A DNA stretch of 64,000 nt from Fistularia commersonii. Its lineage: Eukaryota > Chordata > Actinopteri > Syngnathiformes > Fistulariidae. This document shows, piece by piece, positions 45,540-58,460 of the stretch. The stretch lies in NCBI GenBank assembly GCA_037954325.1, contig JBBMNZ010000003.1:26367892-26431891 (forward strand). Reading direction: 5' to 3'. A model generated the notes under the pieces. It did no database searches. It worked only from the letters and a program-made list of their open reading frames with translations, and was not told the origin of the DNA. The stretch's first letter is position 1, and every line of letters starts with the position of its first letter. The translations under genes and the position numbers were made by a program.

Positions 45540-46425
45540 CTAGAAGGGCGTGAAGTCCGCGGGGTACATGACGGGGAGCCAGTGCTCGCTGAAGGTGGCG
45601 CTGTGCGTCCATCGCAGGTGACGCATCAGCTGGAAGAGGAAGCAAACCACAAAAAAAAAAAAAAGGAAAGAATTAGAAACCGCGGCCCGTCGCCGAGGGA
45701 ACGGGCGCCTGGGATACCGTCGTACTTGGATGCAGTTCTTCATGTTGTCCTTGCTGGGCTTCTCCTCCAGCATCTTGGAGGTGTACTTCAGGGCCCGGCC
45801 GTACATCTTGTTCACCAGAGCGTGTTTGTAGGAGAACATTAACACCTGAGGAGAACGAGGAGAGCGTTAGATCCCGGGATGAGAAGTTCCTCCACCGAAG
45901 GTCCGTCTGATACTTCGCCGGCAGGAATCACCTTGGAGTCCGTCAGCTCCGCCCACTTCTGCACCTCCCAGAAGGTATCTGCCAGGGCTTTGCCCGCGGC
46001 CTGCGGCGCCTCGTCCGAGCTGCCGGACGGCTGCGCGGGAGCGTCCTCGGGCGCCGCCTGCCCCGTGGCCACGGCGGCGCCGTTGTCCAGGGGAGGCGGC
46101 GGCGACGGGGACGGCGGCGGCAACAACAGCTGGTCGGCCAGAGCGCAGCCCTTCCTGCAGAGGGCGTCCAGAAGAGACGACTTCTGCTTCTCCATGTCGC
46201 TGAAAGACCAGAAGTCGGCAGGTTAGGAGCCGGTCGGAGAATCGGACGCGGAGCGACTCCATCGAACATCTCCGACGTACGTCTTGATGGAGGCGGCGTC
46301 CGGCCGGGGGTCGTTCTTCATGGTGAGGTAGACGGCCAGGGCCGTCTGGTCGATGTGCGAGATGACGATGTCCGCCGCCGCCGCCACCTCTCGCAGGTGT
46401 TTTGCTCGCTCCTGAGCAACAGGAA

Positions 46426-46483
<58 letters not shown>

Positions 46484-49400
46484 CGTTACGGTTCTCCTGG
46501 ATCACCGAGACCTCGCCTGCTTTGCCCAGGAAGCTCTCCCGCCTCCGTCGCGACCGTGCGAGCGCCGGAGGTCTACCTTCTCCGAGTCCAGCTGATGCAG
46601 CCGCTGCACGTGCAGGGGAAGGTAATCCGAGAAGTTCTCCTGCAGGTCGTCGTACAGCGAGCCGGAGTCCAGCCTGGGCGGCGGCGGAGGGAAGGCGTGA
46701 TTGACGGCTCACGGGAGGGGGAGGGGGAGCGGCGGCGAGGGAACGCCACTCACTTTGTCATCCACTGGATCTTCAGGTCCCTCATGGCTTCCGCAAACTC
46801 CTCCTTCACGTCCTTCTCCTTGTCCCCGTCCTTGTCCTTCTCCTTTTCCTTCCCGCCGTTCTTGGTCTTGTTGGGCGCCGGGATCAGGTGGTAGAAGACC
46901 GACACAACGTCCTGAGGAGAGACGGCGATGGCGTTCAGATGTTAAAGCAGTAATACGAACCTCTGAGTGGAGATTTGAACCCTTCCCCCTGGCGTTAGCG
47001 AACTGGCTGGTGTTTTCATGGAACACGGACACACACATGACATGCTTCCACACAACAGACACACAGGAGGGCCGGCGGCGGCGGCGGCCCGTTTCCGCCG
47101 GTCGCTCCGCCGTACGGTGTTCTCTAGCCCATCCAGTACCTTTTTAAACTTCCCTTGTCGTTTTGCAGAGGCCTGCCCCTGGTGGTCAGAACAACACAGA
47201 GGGAGGGAGAGTCAACACAAGCACGCCAACGTTTCAAGGATTCTCTCTGGCGCCGTCCCGGCGTCCTCGCCCGGGGACCGCGGGTCCGCCGCCGTGACCT
47301 CTGGGGTTATCTCGCATCCGACGCGCGGTGGAACCTCGACTTACGATCGCTCGGGCTTTTCCGAGTTCGAGCCGAGCGAGGCGGATGTTTAGCTTCGTGA
47401 TCGCAGGCCAGATCCGCGTCAGGAGCGAGGATGGCGAGCGTTTGTCTGGCCGTCAAGTGGCGTTTAAAGACGGCGGGACGTATCGCCGCTAGCTAGCGAG
47501 CTAGCTAGCTAGCCCAGAGAACACCATGGAAAAACCTGAGCGAGGTGTGCATGTCGTGGACTCGTCCAGAAGTTGTTGTGGGTGAGGAACGGTGATGGAG
47601 AGCATCGTCCGGGAGACGGCGGGGCGTTTACGGGGATTCGGCGCGGCGGACGGCGGAAACGTGGATGGACGCGCCGTTCAACCCGGTCGGGACGGTTGGA
47701 TGGTTTTAAAAAGAGGCCCGGCTTCACTCTGTCTATAAATGGAGTTTAGACATAAAATTGAGCAAAGCTACATTTAGCATAGCATTGTAGCATTCAGGGT
47801 GGAGCCAGTGGTATGTAAAGTGTGCATGTTACATTACCGTCTCTTTTTATATGTGTTATTATTTTTCATACATTACACGTTATTTTTCCTATTTAAATAC
47901 AGAATAAAACCGTGGGCTGGAACGGATTAACATTGTTTCAACTCATTTTAATTTGATATACTACAAGCTGGGATGAGTTGAACTCCTAAGTCAAGGTACC
48001 GCTGCTCTGAACTTCAGCTGGGAGCCTGGAAGCCTCCAGAGCATCTCCTTCACCTTCTTCACCAGGATGAAGTAATTTGGCAGCGAGAGCCATGGATTGA
48101 GCTTCGAAAGGGGGCGGGACATGACTTCTAAACGGGGAATAAACTGCGTAGAAAGCAGCGGACAACGGCAGAATTGGTGTTAAACTAGCCAGGAGTTAAC
48201 TAACCTGGATATGAGTCAGAATGTGAACGTTCTACAGGGGCAGTATTTGAAGGTCACATTAGCGTCGCTGTGCGTTCAAAGGGTGTAAGTTCTCCTGAGG
48301 AGGTGCCTTTTCCATCCCTGGACCCAAACATAGGGGTGGGACTCAAAAAAAAAAATCACAGCGAGTCTTCAGAGTGAAACGGCGAGACGGGAAAAGCGTA
48401 GCCGCAAAAAGAAAACTGCATTCGATGCAGGACGGGTTCCACATTTGCCACCGTGGACGTTCTCCAACTCCCATTTTTAAAGGTATCATCAAGCTTTTCT
48501 GTTGCTCGGTCAAAATAAACAAGGGGGTTCTTGTTCTGCGAACAGACTGGAATCCAAGGACGAGGAGCCACATCGGACACATCAGGGGTTTGAGCAGCTT
48601 TAGTATTAGCATTAGCATTAGCATTAGCACAGACAGTGGCAAATGGGTGAGTTGACAGTGACGACGTGCTCTGAGAAGCGGCGCCTCCTCCGGCGGGTTC
48701 AGCCCCCGCGGGGACGGCGGGAAGATGTTTGATGGTGAAGAAGAACCAGCGTTCCCCGCCCACCACAACCCCCGGCCAGACCCCCCACACCCCCAGGAGT
48801 GGGGGGTCTGCGATCGTCCCGTCACAGCTTGGGTGACGAGTGAAGAAATCCCAGACAAGCCTGGAGACTACTAACAAGGTCTTGGTGTGAGGAGGAAGAG
48901 GAGGAGGAAGGGGAGGAGGAGGGCTGAGCGCCGGGCTGGACCAGGAGGATGATCAGAAACAACAGATCTACTCACTGCCTTCTTGCCATACTCGCTCTTT
49001 GGGACGACCAGAGACCCGGAGAGGAAGCATCCAGGACTGGTCCCTTTGGGGATCCTGCAGGAGGAGAAAGACCAGAGGGTAAACAGAACGGGGTTTTTAA
49101 AATGCTGTGATGAAGCAAAGAATCCTGCCACCAACTGCGCTCCTCTCGGAGAACCTGACGTTGAAGCCTCTCGATACCGGAGATGTCTTATCTTCCCCTG
49201 AGCTCGCTATCGGAATGGACGAACGCCCACGGCAACAGGAGTGTGTGCACACACTCCGCAAGCGGTGACAGGTGTGTCCGGTGCAGGGAAACCTCCGTCC
49301 CGAGACCGAGCTCGTAACCGATGTCCGTCAAATTAAATGTCTGATTAAAAAGAATTAAAAGGCTATGAATCTGTTCCAGACCCTGGTTTTAAAACAAGAA

Positions 49401-52223
49401 TAAATGTACTTTGTTACTAACAAATGCTGTAATAAAAGTAATTCATGAAAAAAAGGAATGAGCAGGTTTGATTCAGTGCATTTAACTGAAGATGGTGGAG
49501 TTTTTCCATCTATCCATAACTTCCTTGCTCCACCCTGAATGCTACAATGCTATGCTAAGTGTAACTTTGCACTCCATTTCTGGACGGAGTGAAGCCGCTC
49601 CTCTTTCTACAACCATCAAACCCAAACGTCCCCGACCGGGGAATCCCCGTAAACATCTCCTGCATCCTCACAGACGATGCTCTCCACCATCGCACCTCTC
49701 CTCTTATCAACGACCAGACAGTTCCACAACACACACCTGGCTGGTGTTTTTCCATGATGTTCTCTGGACTAGCTAGGATCCCACTGTCTTCAAACACCTC
49801 TTCACAAACAGCGACGTCCACGTTGGTGTCAAACTCTCTTCCCGCGGATCCTCACTCAGATCTACCAAACATCCACCGTCTGCTCATATCTGGCAAACTC
49901 CGGAGGATTCCCTGGGAAGCTATGGTTCCTCTGCGCGACGCTATCTGGGCTACAAAGCTATGATTTCCTTTCCGCGGCTCACTGACTTGTCGTCCGACAG
50001 GGCGGTGACGTAGAAGTGCTGCGTGGTGCCCGGCGCCATGGTGACGGAGTTGGCCTTCTTCTTGGCCAGCAGGGCGGCGCGGTGCGTCTCGTAGACGTCC
50101 AGGCCGAGCGTGGTGGACAGACGGTGCGACACCACGAAGGGCAGGTCCTTCAGACGCTCCAGCTCGCTCGACTGCTCGTGGCGCACCTGCAGACGCAGGG
50201 TGTAGTCGCCTTTCTCCAGCTTGAGGGAATACTGCAGGGGGGAAGGGGAGCTGGCATGGTTAAAGAAAGTCTGCCTTTTCCTGGAAAGCCATAAAAGAAT
50301 GGAATGGGCTTCCAGACAATCTTAAGAACATGGCTGATTTTCACACCTTTACACGGGCCGTTAAAAATTGGATTCTGGAGCGCCAAACATGCTAACGCTA
50401 ACAATGCCAGGCGGGTATTTTGCCATCAGATGTTTCCCTTCTGGGTAACATCTGATGGCCCCCAGATGACCAAAGTAACAATATCACAACAATAGCACTT
50501 TCAACTTGCAAAATGCATATTTTGTTGCCTGTTTATATATTGTATAGTTATTTTATGTTTTTAATATACTGCTCAAAAAAATAAAGGGAACACTTGAACA
50601 ACACAATGTAACTCCAAGTCAATCACACTTCTGTGAAATCATAGTGTCCACTCAGGAAGCAACACACATTCATTTGGACTTGTTTTAAGGACATTACATC
50701 AAAGTTGGATCAGCCTGGAGTTTGTTTTTACACTTTAATTTTGAGTGTGATTCCTAATCCAGACCTCCATGGGTTGATACATTTCATTTCCATGGATCAT
50801 TTTTGTGTGATTTTGTTGTCAGCACATTCAACTGTGTAAAGAGCAAAGCATTTCATAAGAATATTTCATTCATTTAGATCGAGGATGTGTTTTTTAAGTG
50901 TTCCCTTTATTTTTTTGAGCAGTGTATATTGTCTATTTTATACAGTTTTATATTTGTATTGTCCAGGACTACAGATGGAAATTAGCTATGAGCTATAATC
51001 TGGTACAAACATCTCTGCCTCTGTGCTTCATGTATTTGTACACTGTCCTAATAAACTTCTGAACAAACAAACAAACAAACATGTGGAGACGAGGCCGGAT
51101 CTCCTTCGTGGTCCGACGGAGGTTCACCTGGTGCGGGTAGGCGTCTCCCGAACCCAGCAGCCTCTTGTTCTGGTCGAAGAGCATCCAGAGCTGGCTGTCG
51201 AACTCGGACTCGTAGAGGAGCTCGCAGAGCATGGGGCAGCTGGGGGTGACCTCTCCGCTCTTGGGCTGGGGGGCCGCAAATCAAGTCAAAGAAGAACCGG
51301 AGAAGATCCTGCTCAGGTGCCGAGGGGAGAGCGTGGGCCTCACCTGATGGAAACTGTAGGTGAGGACGATCTCGTAGAGCTGCCGGTTGTTGGGGAGGAC
51401 GTCTCTCAACCCCAGGGGTTTGATCTTGGAACTCAAGGGCCTGAAGGAGGAACCGTCATTAACCGGAGACCTCCAGCCACGGCACCGCCGGCCGGCTGCT
51501 CCACTCACCTGAGCGGCTGGACCCAGGACTTGAGGGTGATGGTCGGGGACACCTCCTCGTACCTCAGGGGCGAGGACACCTCGAAGCCGGTGATCCCTTC
51601 GGAGGCGTGCTGGGTCGCGGGCGAAACCGAGAGTCAGCGACAAACCTCGCGGAGGTCCTGCTCGCGTGAGAGGAGGAGATCTTACCACGTGCAGCGGCGA
51701 CGGCGACGTGTTGAGGCCGTGGAAGGAGATGCTGTAGTCCACGGTCACGTCTCCGAGGCTGGCCCACCAGCGCGCAATGCACAGCTCAACTATCTTGCCT
51801 GACTGGAGAAGGAACAGAGTACTCTTCTCATATCCGACGGTACAAAATACATCCTCCGACGACCTCCGTAGATACGTAGAAGGTTACCGCCGGAGGAACC
51901 TACCAGCACGGGGAACGCCTCGGTCAGCGTGCCCTTCTCCAGCAGCGACGAGAACTTGTAGAACTCGTTGGCCCTGTAGGCCCTCTGTTTGACCAGGTGC
52001 ACGGCGTGGAGAACAAACTTGGAGGACACGTCCCCAGAGTGAGAAGTCAGGACAATCTCTGTGAGAAGAGGAGGAGGTGGAGGAGGTGGAGGAAGACCTT
52101 CAGGGCTGAGGTGGAGGTGACCATGAGCGATCAAAAACCTGGAGCTGGTCTGTGTCGTTCATTAACTCCAGAGATCTTTCAAAGTAATGCTCATGGAATC
52201 CACAATTTATGTTGTGCACAAGC

Positions 52224-52259
<36 letters not shown>

Positions 52260-52430
52260 TGACACTAACTAACACACACACACACACACACACACCTGCC
52301 CAGGACGCTCCTTGAGGGACGGTGATGAAGTGGCGTTTGATCTGCCCCGGCCTGAAATGGATGTCCTTGAAACTCAGCTCCTGATTCCGGCTGTCCGTCA
52401 CCCTGCCGGGTCAGAGGCAGAGGCCCGTCA

Positions 52431-52507
<77 letters not shown>

Positions 52508-53346
52508 CACACACACACACACCCCTTACCTGGTGGGGATGATAACAGTGATGGGGACTCTGAACAGGGGGCCACAGGTGGGGGCTGCCGTGTCGTAACC
52601 ACACACCTGCAGAAGGTAGATGGAGACGGCCATCAGCTGACGGTGCGTGCTGAGATCTTTCCCGCCGTCCGGCGGCGCCGACCTACCTCGGTGTAGTGCA
52701 CGCCCTCCCTCAGCCCCAGGGGATCGATGCGGACGTTGACGTGGCGACACTGGTTCATCAGCTCCAGGTGGGAGGGGCACTGCACCCACGGGGCGGCGCA
52801 GGTGAGCGCCAGGTGGAGCTGCAAGGAGATGCGCTCCGAGTTCCCTGCGTCCAGGGTGGAGAAGGATGTGATCCTCACACACACACACATACACACACAC
52901 ACACGAGAAAACGTACCTGTGTTTTCTGGAAAGATGGGTTCGATTCCCACCCCGTGGTCAGAGGGGGACAGAATCTGGGCCGGGTCCCTGAGGTAGATGC
53001 CCCTCTGAGAGCCCACGGTCACCGAGAAGCCCAGATGGCTCGTGGGCAGAGAGGAGCTTTGAGTGAGGTAGTCTAATGCTCGGTCCACCTGACGGGCCGG
53101 GAGGAGAACCGGAGAAGGGATTATAGAAACACCGTGGGCGTCACCACGTCTTCCCCGCGTCCACGGGCGTGTGGTCACCTGGATGATCCCGTGGCCCTGA
53201 GCGAACACCTCGATGTCGTCCACCTTCAGGGCGGTGTTCTCCAGAGCTCTTCGCACCGCCGGGACCGACGGATGGATCCCGTTCTGCTTCAGGCCTTCAC
53301 ACGGGGAAATTGTTAAAACGGGGGGGACGCCCACCTCGGCCGTCCG

Positions 53347-53382
<36 letters not shown>

Positions 53383-53681
53383 GAGGGACGCACCTGAGAG
53401 GACGAGGGCGATGCCTCCGCAGGCGTTGGGGGACGACATGGACGTGCCATTCATCAGCTGGGTGCCGCGCAGCGTCCAGTTGGGTACGGACGCGATGGCG
53501 CCGCCGGGGGCGCTGATGCTGACCCCCAGGGCCCCGTCCGTACTGGGGCCCCTGGACGACCAGGTGTACTGGTTCGGGGGCAGCTTCTCCCGCAGGGAGT
53601 ATTCGGCCACCATCATGTCCGGGGTCACGTAGGCTCCCACGCCTGAGGGGGGAGGAGAGATGGAAGATGAGGGTGGAATGA

Positions 53682-53720
<39 letters not shown>

Positions 53721-56700
53721 ACCGATGACGCTGCTGGTGGTTCCCCCGGGGCAGCCGACCGTGGACAGGCACGGGCCGTTGTTCCCCGCGCTCGACACAA
53801 ATATCACGTTGTGCTTCTGCACGGCCTCGGTGATCACCTCGCAGATCCTCCTGAGGGGACAAGGGGACGCATCGCAAGAAGCCACACACACACACACACA
53901 CTTGCATGCGGCGTCGGTCCGTCACACACACCCCGAGTTGGGCCAGTGGGTAGCCTCCCCGTAGCTGTAGTTGACCAGGTCACACTTGTGGTTGATCACT
54001 TCGATCATCTGCGAGAGACAAGGTCGTGTGGAAAAACGTCACTTTCAATCGAATCCCCGAAGGAACGGTCGAACCGTAGATGTCGGCGTCTCACCGCGCG
54101 GATGAGGCCGGTGCCCGTCTCCATGGTGCTGAGCCGGGTGTCTCCGATCTTCAGGGCGAGGATCTGGGCGCCGGGGGCCACGCCGTTCCGCTCGGGTTCG
54201 TCCGGGAAGTAGCCGGCCGCGATGCTGGCCACGTGCGTCCCGTGAGCCCCTTGGGACGGCACACAGCAGGGTCAGCGCCGCCTCGGACCGCGGCGAGGAC
54301 CACCTCGACCCAGAGGAACCTCACCTCCGCTGGTGACGATGCAGAGGGTGTTGCCGTCGTCGTAAATGTTGACCGAGTAGTTGAGCATCTCGGCGCTCCC
54401 TAGCGTGGCGTACTCTTGGTTCTCCCTGTAGGAGCTCAGGACGGTGCACTGGCCCAGATCTCCACACTCGGATGTGTCCATGACAGCCCTTTAACGGAGA
54501 AAGAAGATGGACAGGTCTAAGAAGTGTCCAGATGGGAGTTCCAGCCTCCTCCAGGAGACCCTATTGGATTTGCACTCCCACGGCAGTAAGAGACCACGGT
54601 AGGAAGCATCTGCGACCTGCACCTTCAGCCACACACTCAAAAACAAACCACAGAAGAAGAGGAAGACGGACCACATGGAAGTGTTTTTATCTTCTCCCTG
54701 CATTGCTTCACTGGGAGAAGAACCCCGTTGGCCGTTAGCTATATCTGTACCTATTTTGGACCAAAATGTAGATGTTTTGGTCCAAAATAAGTCCTGCAAG
54801 CCCTGGAAACCCCTCAAAGACACAGCTCCTGCACATTTTGTCCCCAGGAAACATCTGGTCACCTAAACTTTTAAAACCGGCAGCTCCATTGTTTGCAAGA
54901 TCTATCTGCGAATGTCCGCGGCTTATGAGCTCCACCAAGCACCGCTGAGTTCCTACGGAACCGGAAAAAGACCCTGCATGGGAGTAGGAGCTCGGATGGA
55001 TCCGGGAGCTGAGGTTCCTCTGCTTCAATGCCCCAAGAGACAGACCGGTTCCTGAAAAGCTTCTGGGAGCTGCAGAAGGTTCCTGCGGTGAGGAAGCACA
55101 CCGGATTGCGGCTATTATGACCTACTTCCATGTGATGCCATCGTGCCAGAGCACGCAGTCGTAAACGGGCCCGGGGTCGCTGTACTTCTTTTCTAGAGAC
55201 GCTAGCAGCTCCGACTGACTCTGCAGCTCCTCCTTCTGTAGTTTCTCCATCTGACGGCAGCAAGGGTGGGGGAGCGAGGTGTGTGAGAAGGAGGCGGCGG
55301 GAACACACCGCTCAACGGAGCGGAGGAGGACGGAAACCCGGCGGCTCAAATGTGTGCGTCCGACCTGCGACAGCGTGGAGTGCGAGAGGTCGAACTCCTC
55401 CGTCCGGCGGCAGACCTCGGCGAGGGCCGCCCGGTGGTGCGGGTCCCACATCTTCTCCTTCCGCTCTTTCTGCCAACACCACAAAGATCACCGTCATCTC
55501 CGGACTGTAAACCACTACTTTCTTCACACGCTTTGAACACTGCGGTTTAAACAACAACAACAACAACAACAACGCGGGTAATTTATGGATTTTCTTTTGG
55601 CTGACAAGCTTCACGCCGCTAAAACATTTCGCCTCGTCACATCGCACCGATGAAACGAACGTGAAATTCCGAGGCCGTTCAATTGCGACGCCGAAGAAGA
55701 CGACTTTAACGGTTTAAGCGCGCAGGTGGAAGACCAAGATAGCGATCGTCTGGAGGAGGACAAAGCGGGGATAGAAGATGGATGGACTTTCCCTTGTCCT
55801 ATTTATTATTCATCTTTTTCATCAGCTGTGTTACAGCCACAGTTGGGAAAATTTCCAGTATGTATTTGTGGATGTTACTCGTATGGATTTGATTAAAAGT
55901 TTAAAAAAAAGAATTCTGTGTAAATATCTCATGTTACAACATGGACACCTGCAGCTTATAGACAAGTGCAGTCTATATACTGTAAATTCTGGCATTTAAG
56001 CTGCTACTTTTTTACACGCTTTGAGAACTGCGGCGTTTACAACAATGCGGCTAATTTTTGGATTTTTATCGGGTAATTACGGTGGCTTCCTTCCACCGAC
56101 ACCATCACAGAGGACGAATGAAACGGTTTCTCCAAACCCACTCTCATTTACGATCATTCTTCAGACCGTCCATTTTGCGCTTATTGCACACACACCCCCC
56201 TCATGAAAAAGACGCGCAGAAATGCATTTGATGCGGCTTTTGAGTAAAAAGCGATCAGTCTGGCTGTCCAAGAAGGAAATAGAGCTGCTGCATGGAAAAA
56301 TCTGTTCTCAAAACAAGCATTTGCGTTACGTACCGGTCGTTGTAGATGTTACCGTCATTTACTTTAATAAATGTTTAAAAAAAAAAAACTTTCCTGTAAC
56401 ATCTTGCTGCATTAATATCTCATGTTTTAACAAGGACACCTACAGCTTATTTATGTACAATTTCTATTTTCTTTTAAAAATTAGCAGACCTATATAAAGG
56501 TGCACTCTATCGCCAGGAATTTCCAGTATATCCACAAATATTAATACGTTTGATTTTAGCCAGTGCGTCTCATATTCAGGTGCGCTCAATAGTCCGGAAA
56601 TTACGGCAAAAAAGATATTTAGATAAATAATAATTAAGACGGCGTCAGCAACAAGACGACATGTGGAGAGGAAATCATGAGATTAAAAGCATCAGCAACA

Positions 56701-56793
56701 GACGGCACCTCTGGCTCGTTTCCATCTGTGTGTTTTCATAATTAAACCGTTAAAAGATAAATTCACAGATGCCAGAGCGCTGTGCGTACAAGC

Positions 56794-56840
<47 letters not shown>

Positions 56841-58287
56841 GTATTCTCTCCTTAAGGGCCTTGGGAAAGAACTCATAGCCATTTTTAACTCCGATGTGAT
56901 ACTTCCCCGACGGGTTGACCCAGGTAGGAGGGATCTGGAGAAGATGAGAAGACATTGAATGGAAGGGAAGCAGGGAGAAAAATGTGACAAAGCAGAACAG
57001 ATGTCTTAGTAGACCACGGTGGGAGCGGACCTTCAGTGTTCTGCCAGAGAGACCGCCGACCGTCCCGTCTTTGGGTTCCACCACGGTGCTCATGTTCACG
57101 TCGCTGCTGCCCGTCGTGTCGATGATGTCCACGATCTTTGGCTTCCCGTCGGTCGTGACCTGCAAATGCAGGGAAAAGCCACGTTCGGTAAACACGAAGC
57201 AAAGCAATTTGAGCAGAAGATGCAAAGGAGGAGCCGATGCCGCCTCAATCCAGACGTCTGCTGCAGGTTTGCATCTAAGCTGAGCAGATGGAGCATCTAG
57301 TCTAGATAACTGGAATGACACATCCAGGCTCGGTGAGGAGAACCCTTCAGCTGCAGAACATCAACCTTGCTGAGCAGCTTAACCCTCTCAGGCTCAAATT
57401 AAGTTGTAGTTGCAGGAAAAATCTGATATTTGGCTGTCGCAAATCTGCAACATCTGCCTGGTGAGGGTTTTTAAAGGCAGGGGCCACTTTTGACCTCTGA
57501 ACTCCTTTCCAAGAAGGACAACGCTCACTGGGAACAAAATGTGCTTCATCTTGTTAAAATGTTGTCTCCAAACTTAGCAAATACACAAACAAAGGCAGAT
57601 AATGAGCGCTGTTTACTCGAGAGTCCAGTTATTAATCAGACAGAAACACAACTTGCGCAGGCTGACGGCCGCTGAGTTAAGGTTATACTCTTTTCAAGCA
57701 TCTGTCAAAATGTCCCGGGATTATTATTTGAAGGTTTATGACACAGAAACCGAGCCGAGCCGGTTGTGGGTTCAGAATCTCGACATGTTATTCAGAAAAC
57801 CGAGCAGCAGCGCTGAGGCTAGGCTAACATGCCTCGCTAGCTAGCAGCTAGCCGATAACAGATGCTAGCTGAGATAACATTAAAAAAATGTTCAGTAAAC
57901 TGGTCTTAAAATAAAACCGCACGGCCGGGAAATAAGATTTACACCCTAGAATTGTCGTGTGTCCGGTTGTCACGGCATTTATAGGTGTTTTTTGCTTTTT
58001 TTTGACGGTGCTCATCCACCGAGCCGAGCCCGCTAGCTTGCTCGTGTGGCCTTCCGCTAGCGCTGCGCCGAGCTAGCGCGGAGCTCCGCGGATCGCTAGC
58101 CGGGCAGCGGGGCGCACTCCACCTGCATGCCCGGGGCCCCCGGGTCCACGCCGGTGTCGAGAATGGCGATGAGCACCCCTCGGCCATCGTACTCCGGGAA
58201 TCTGCTGAGGTAAGAGGCGGCGGCGGTTTCTTTCTTGGGGAGCAGCCCGTGGAAGGGGAACGGTTCCTCGTTGGAGTGAGCAGCCAT
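45540..58287 (-). CDS. tpp2: Tripeptidyl peptidase II (giant cytosolic subtilase)
   Basis: Cytosolic serine peptidase that removes tripeptides downstream of the proteasome and assembles into large spindles. About 28 exons run from MAAHSNEEPFPFHGLLPKKE (start 58287) to EHWLPVMYPADFTPF (stop at 45540). The catalytic triad is complete: Asp in ILDTGVDPGA (58130-58160), His in AHGTHVASIAAG (about 54215-54250) and Ser in NGTSMSSPNACGG (about 53420-53460), with the oxyanion Asn in SSAGNNGPCLSTVG (about 53760-53800). The remaining exons follow the human protein in order: RICEVI, VCGYD, LVKQRAYRANEFYKF, IARWWASLGDV, PLGLRDVLPNNRQLYE, KSGEVTPSCP, FYHLIPAPNKTKNG, VISHIDQTALAVYLTMKNDP and YKHALVNKMYGRALKY. 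The exon at 45932-46200 has a Pro-rich insert (PPPSPSPPPPL). Several introns carry long TG repeats, and one holds a Tc1-type MITE. Confidence 0.97.
46430..46480. repeat. (CA)n microsatellite in tpp2
   Basis: CA run in the intron next to the ERAKHLREVAAAAD exon; on the transcript strand it is (TG)n near the acceptor. Confidence 0.9.
47140..47178 (-). other. tpp2 39-bp cassette exon
   Basis: Between the exon ending SEYGKKA (about 48975) and the one starting DVVSVFYH (about 46912), this block lies after a CACCAG acceptor and before a GTACTG donor. It encodes GQASAKRQGKFKK, 13 codons in phase 0. Mammalian TPP2 is known in two forms that differ by 13 residues at this place, and the peptide resembles the mouse insert as I recall it. 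It is therefore most likely an alternatively included exon. Confidence 0.85.
50567..50924. mobile_element. Tc1-like MITE in a tpp2 intron
   Basis: Terminal inverted repeats read TACTGCTCAAAAAAATAAAG at the left and, reverse-complemented, CACTGCTCAAAAAAATAAAG at the right, continuing GGAACACTT on both sides. TA dinucleotides flank both ends (50565-50566 and 50925-50926), as for Tc1/mariner insertions. Only 358 bp long, with both ends of a known fish Tc1 family but no transposase. Located between the exons at about 49978-50234 and 51128-51268. Confidence 0.9.
52438..52502. repeat. Long (CA)n microsatellite in tpp2
   Basis: About 65 bases of CA followed by a second CA run at 52508-52522; nearby runs lie at 52222-52258 and 52268-52294. 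All fall in consecutive tpp2 introns. Confidence 0.95.
55490..56610 (+). mobile_element. Decayed DNA-transposon-type repeat, two related copies
   Basis: In a tpp2 intron. CCGGACTGTAAACCACTACTTT at 55500 and GCTGCTACTTTTTTACACGC near 56000 start two similar stretches; each goes on to GCGG(C/G)TAATTT-TGGATTTT. The second keeps a fossil reading frame RRNAFDAAFE, stop, KAISLAVQEGNRAAA at about 56214-56285, which resembles the N-terminal DNA-binding helix-turn-helix of pogo/Tigger-like transposases. Not functional. Confidence 0.55.
56798..56838. repeat. (CA)n microsatellite abutting a tpp2 exon
   Basis: The repeat touches the exon that ends ALKERIQ. On the transcript strand the splice donor itself is the first GT of the TG run (CAG then GTGTGTGTGT). 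Confidence 0.9.
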
Positions 58288-58460
58288 GATCGGAGGAGCG
58301 ACAATGAAAACAAAGCAGCGAAATGGGGATGAGGCTCGGAGGGGAGCCGGGCGGGGGGCCCGTTAAAGGGGCCGCGCCGCGCCGCCGGGGACCTTACGCT
58401 CCGCGCCGGGCCTCCGGGGAGAGGAGCGCCGCTGCACACCTGTCCGCAGGTGAGCCTCCG
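58020..58460 (-). promoter_or_regulatory. CpG-rich tpp2 promoter region
   Basis: GC- and CpG-dense sequence surrounds the first tpp2 exon (start codon at 58287) and continues upstream to about 58450. This is consistent with a housekeeping CpG-island promoter. Confidence 0.5.

Noticed and set aside
47485..47515. CTAGCTAGC palindromic run as a regulatory element
   Set aside because: Short self-complementary GCTA repeats occur at many places in this window; nothing singles this one out.
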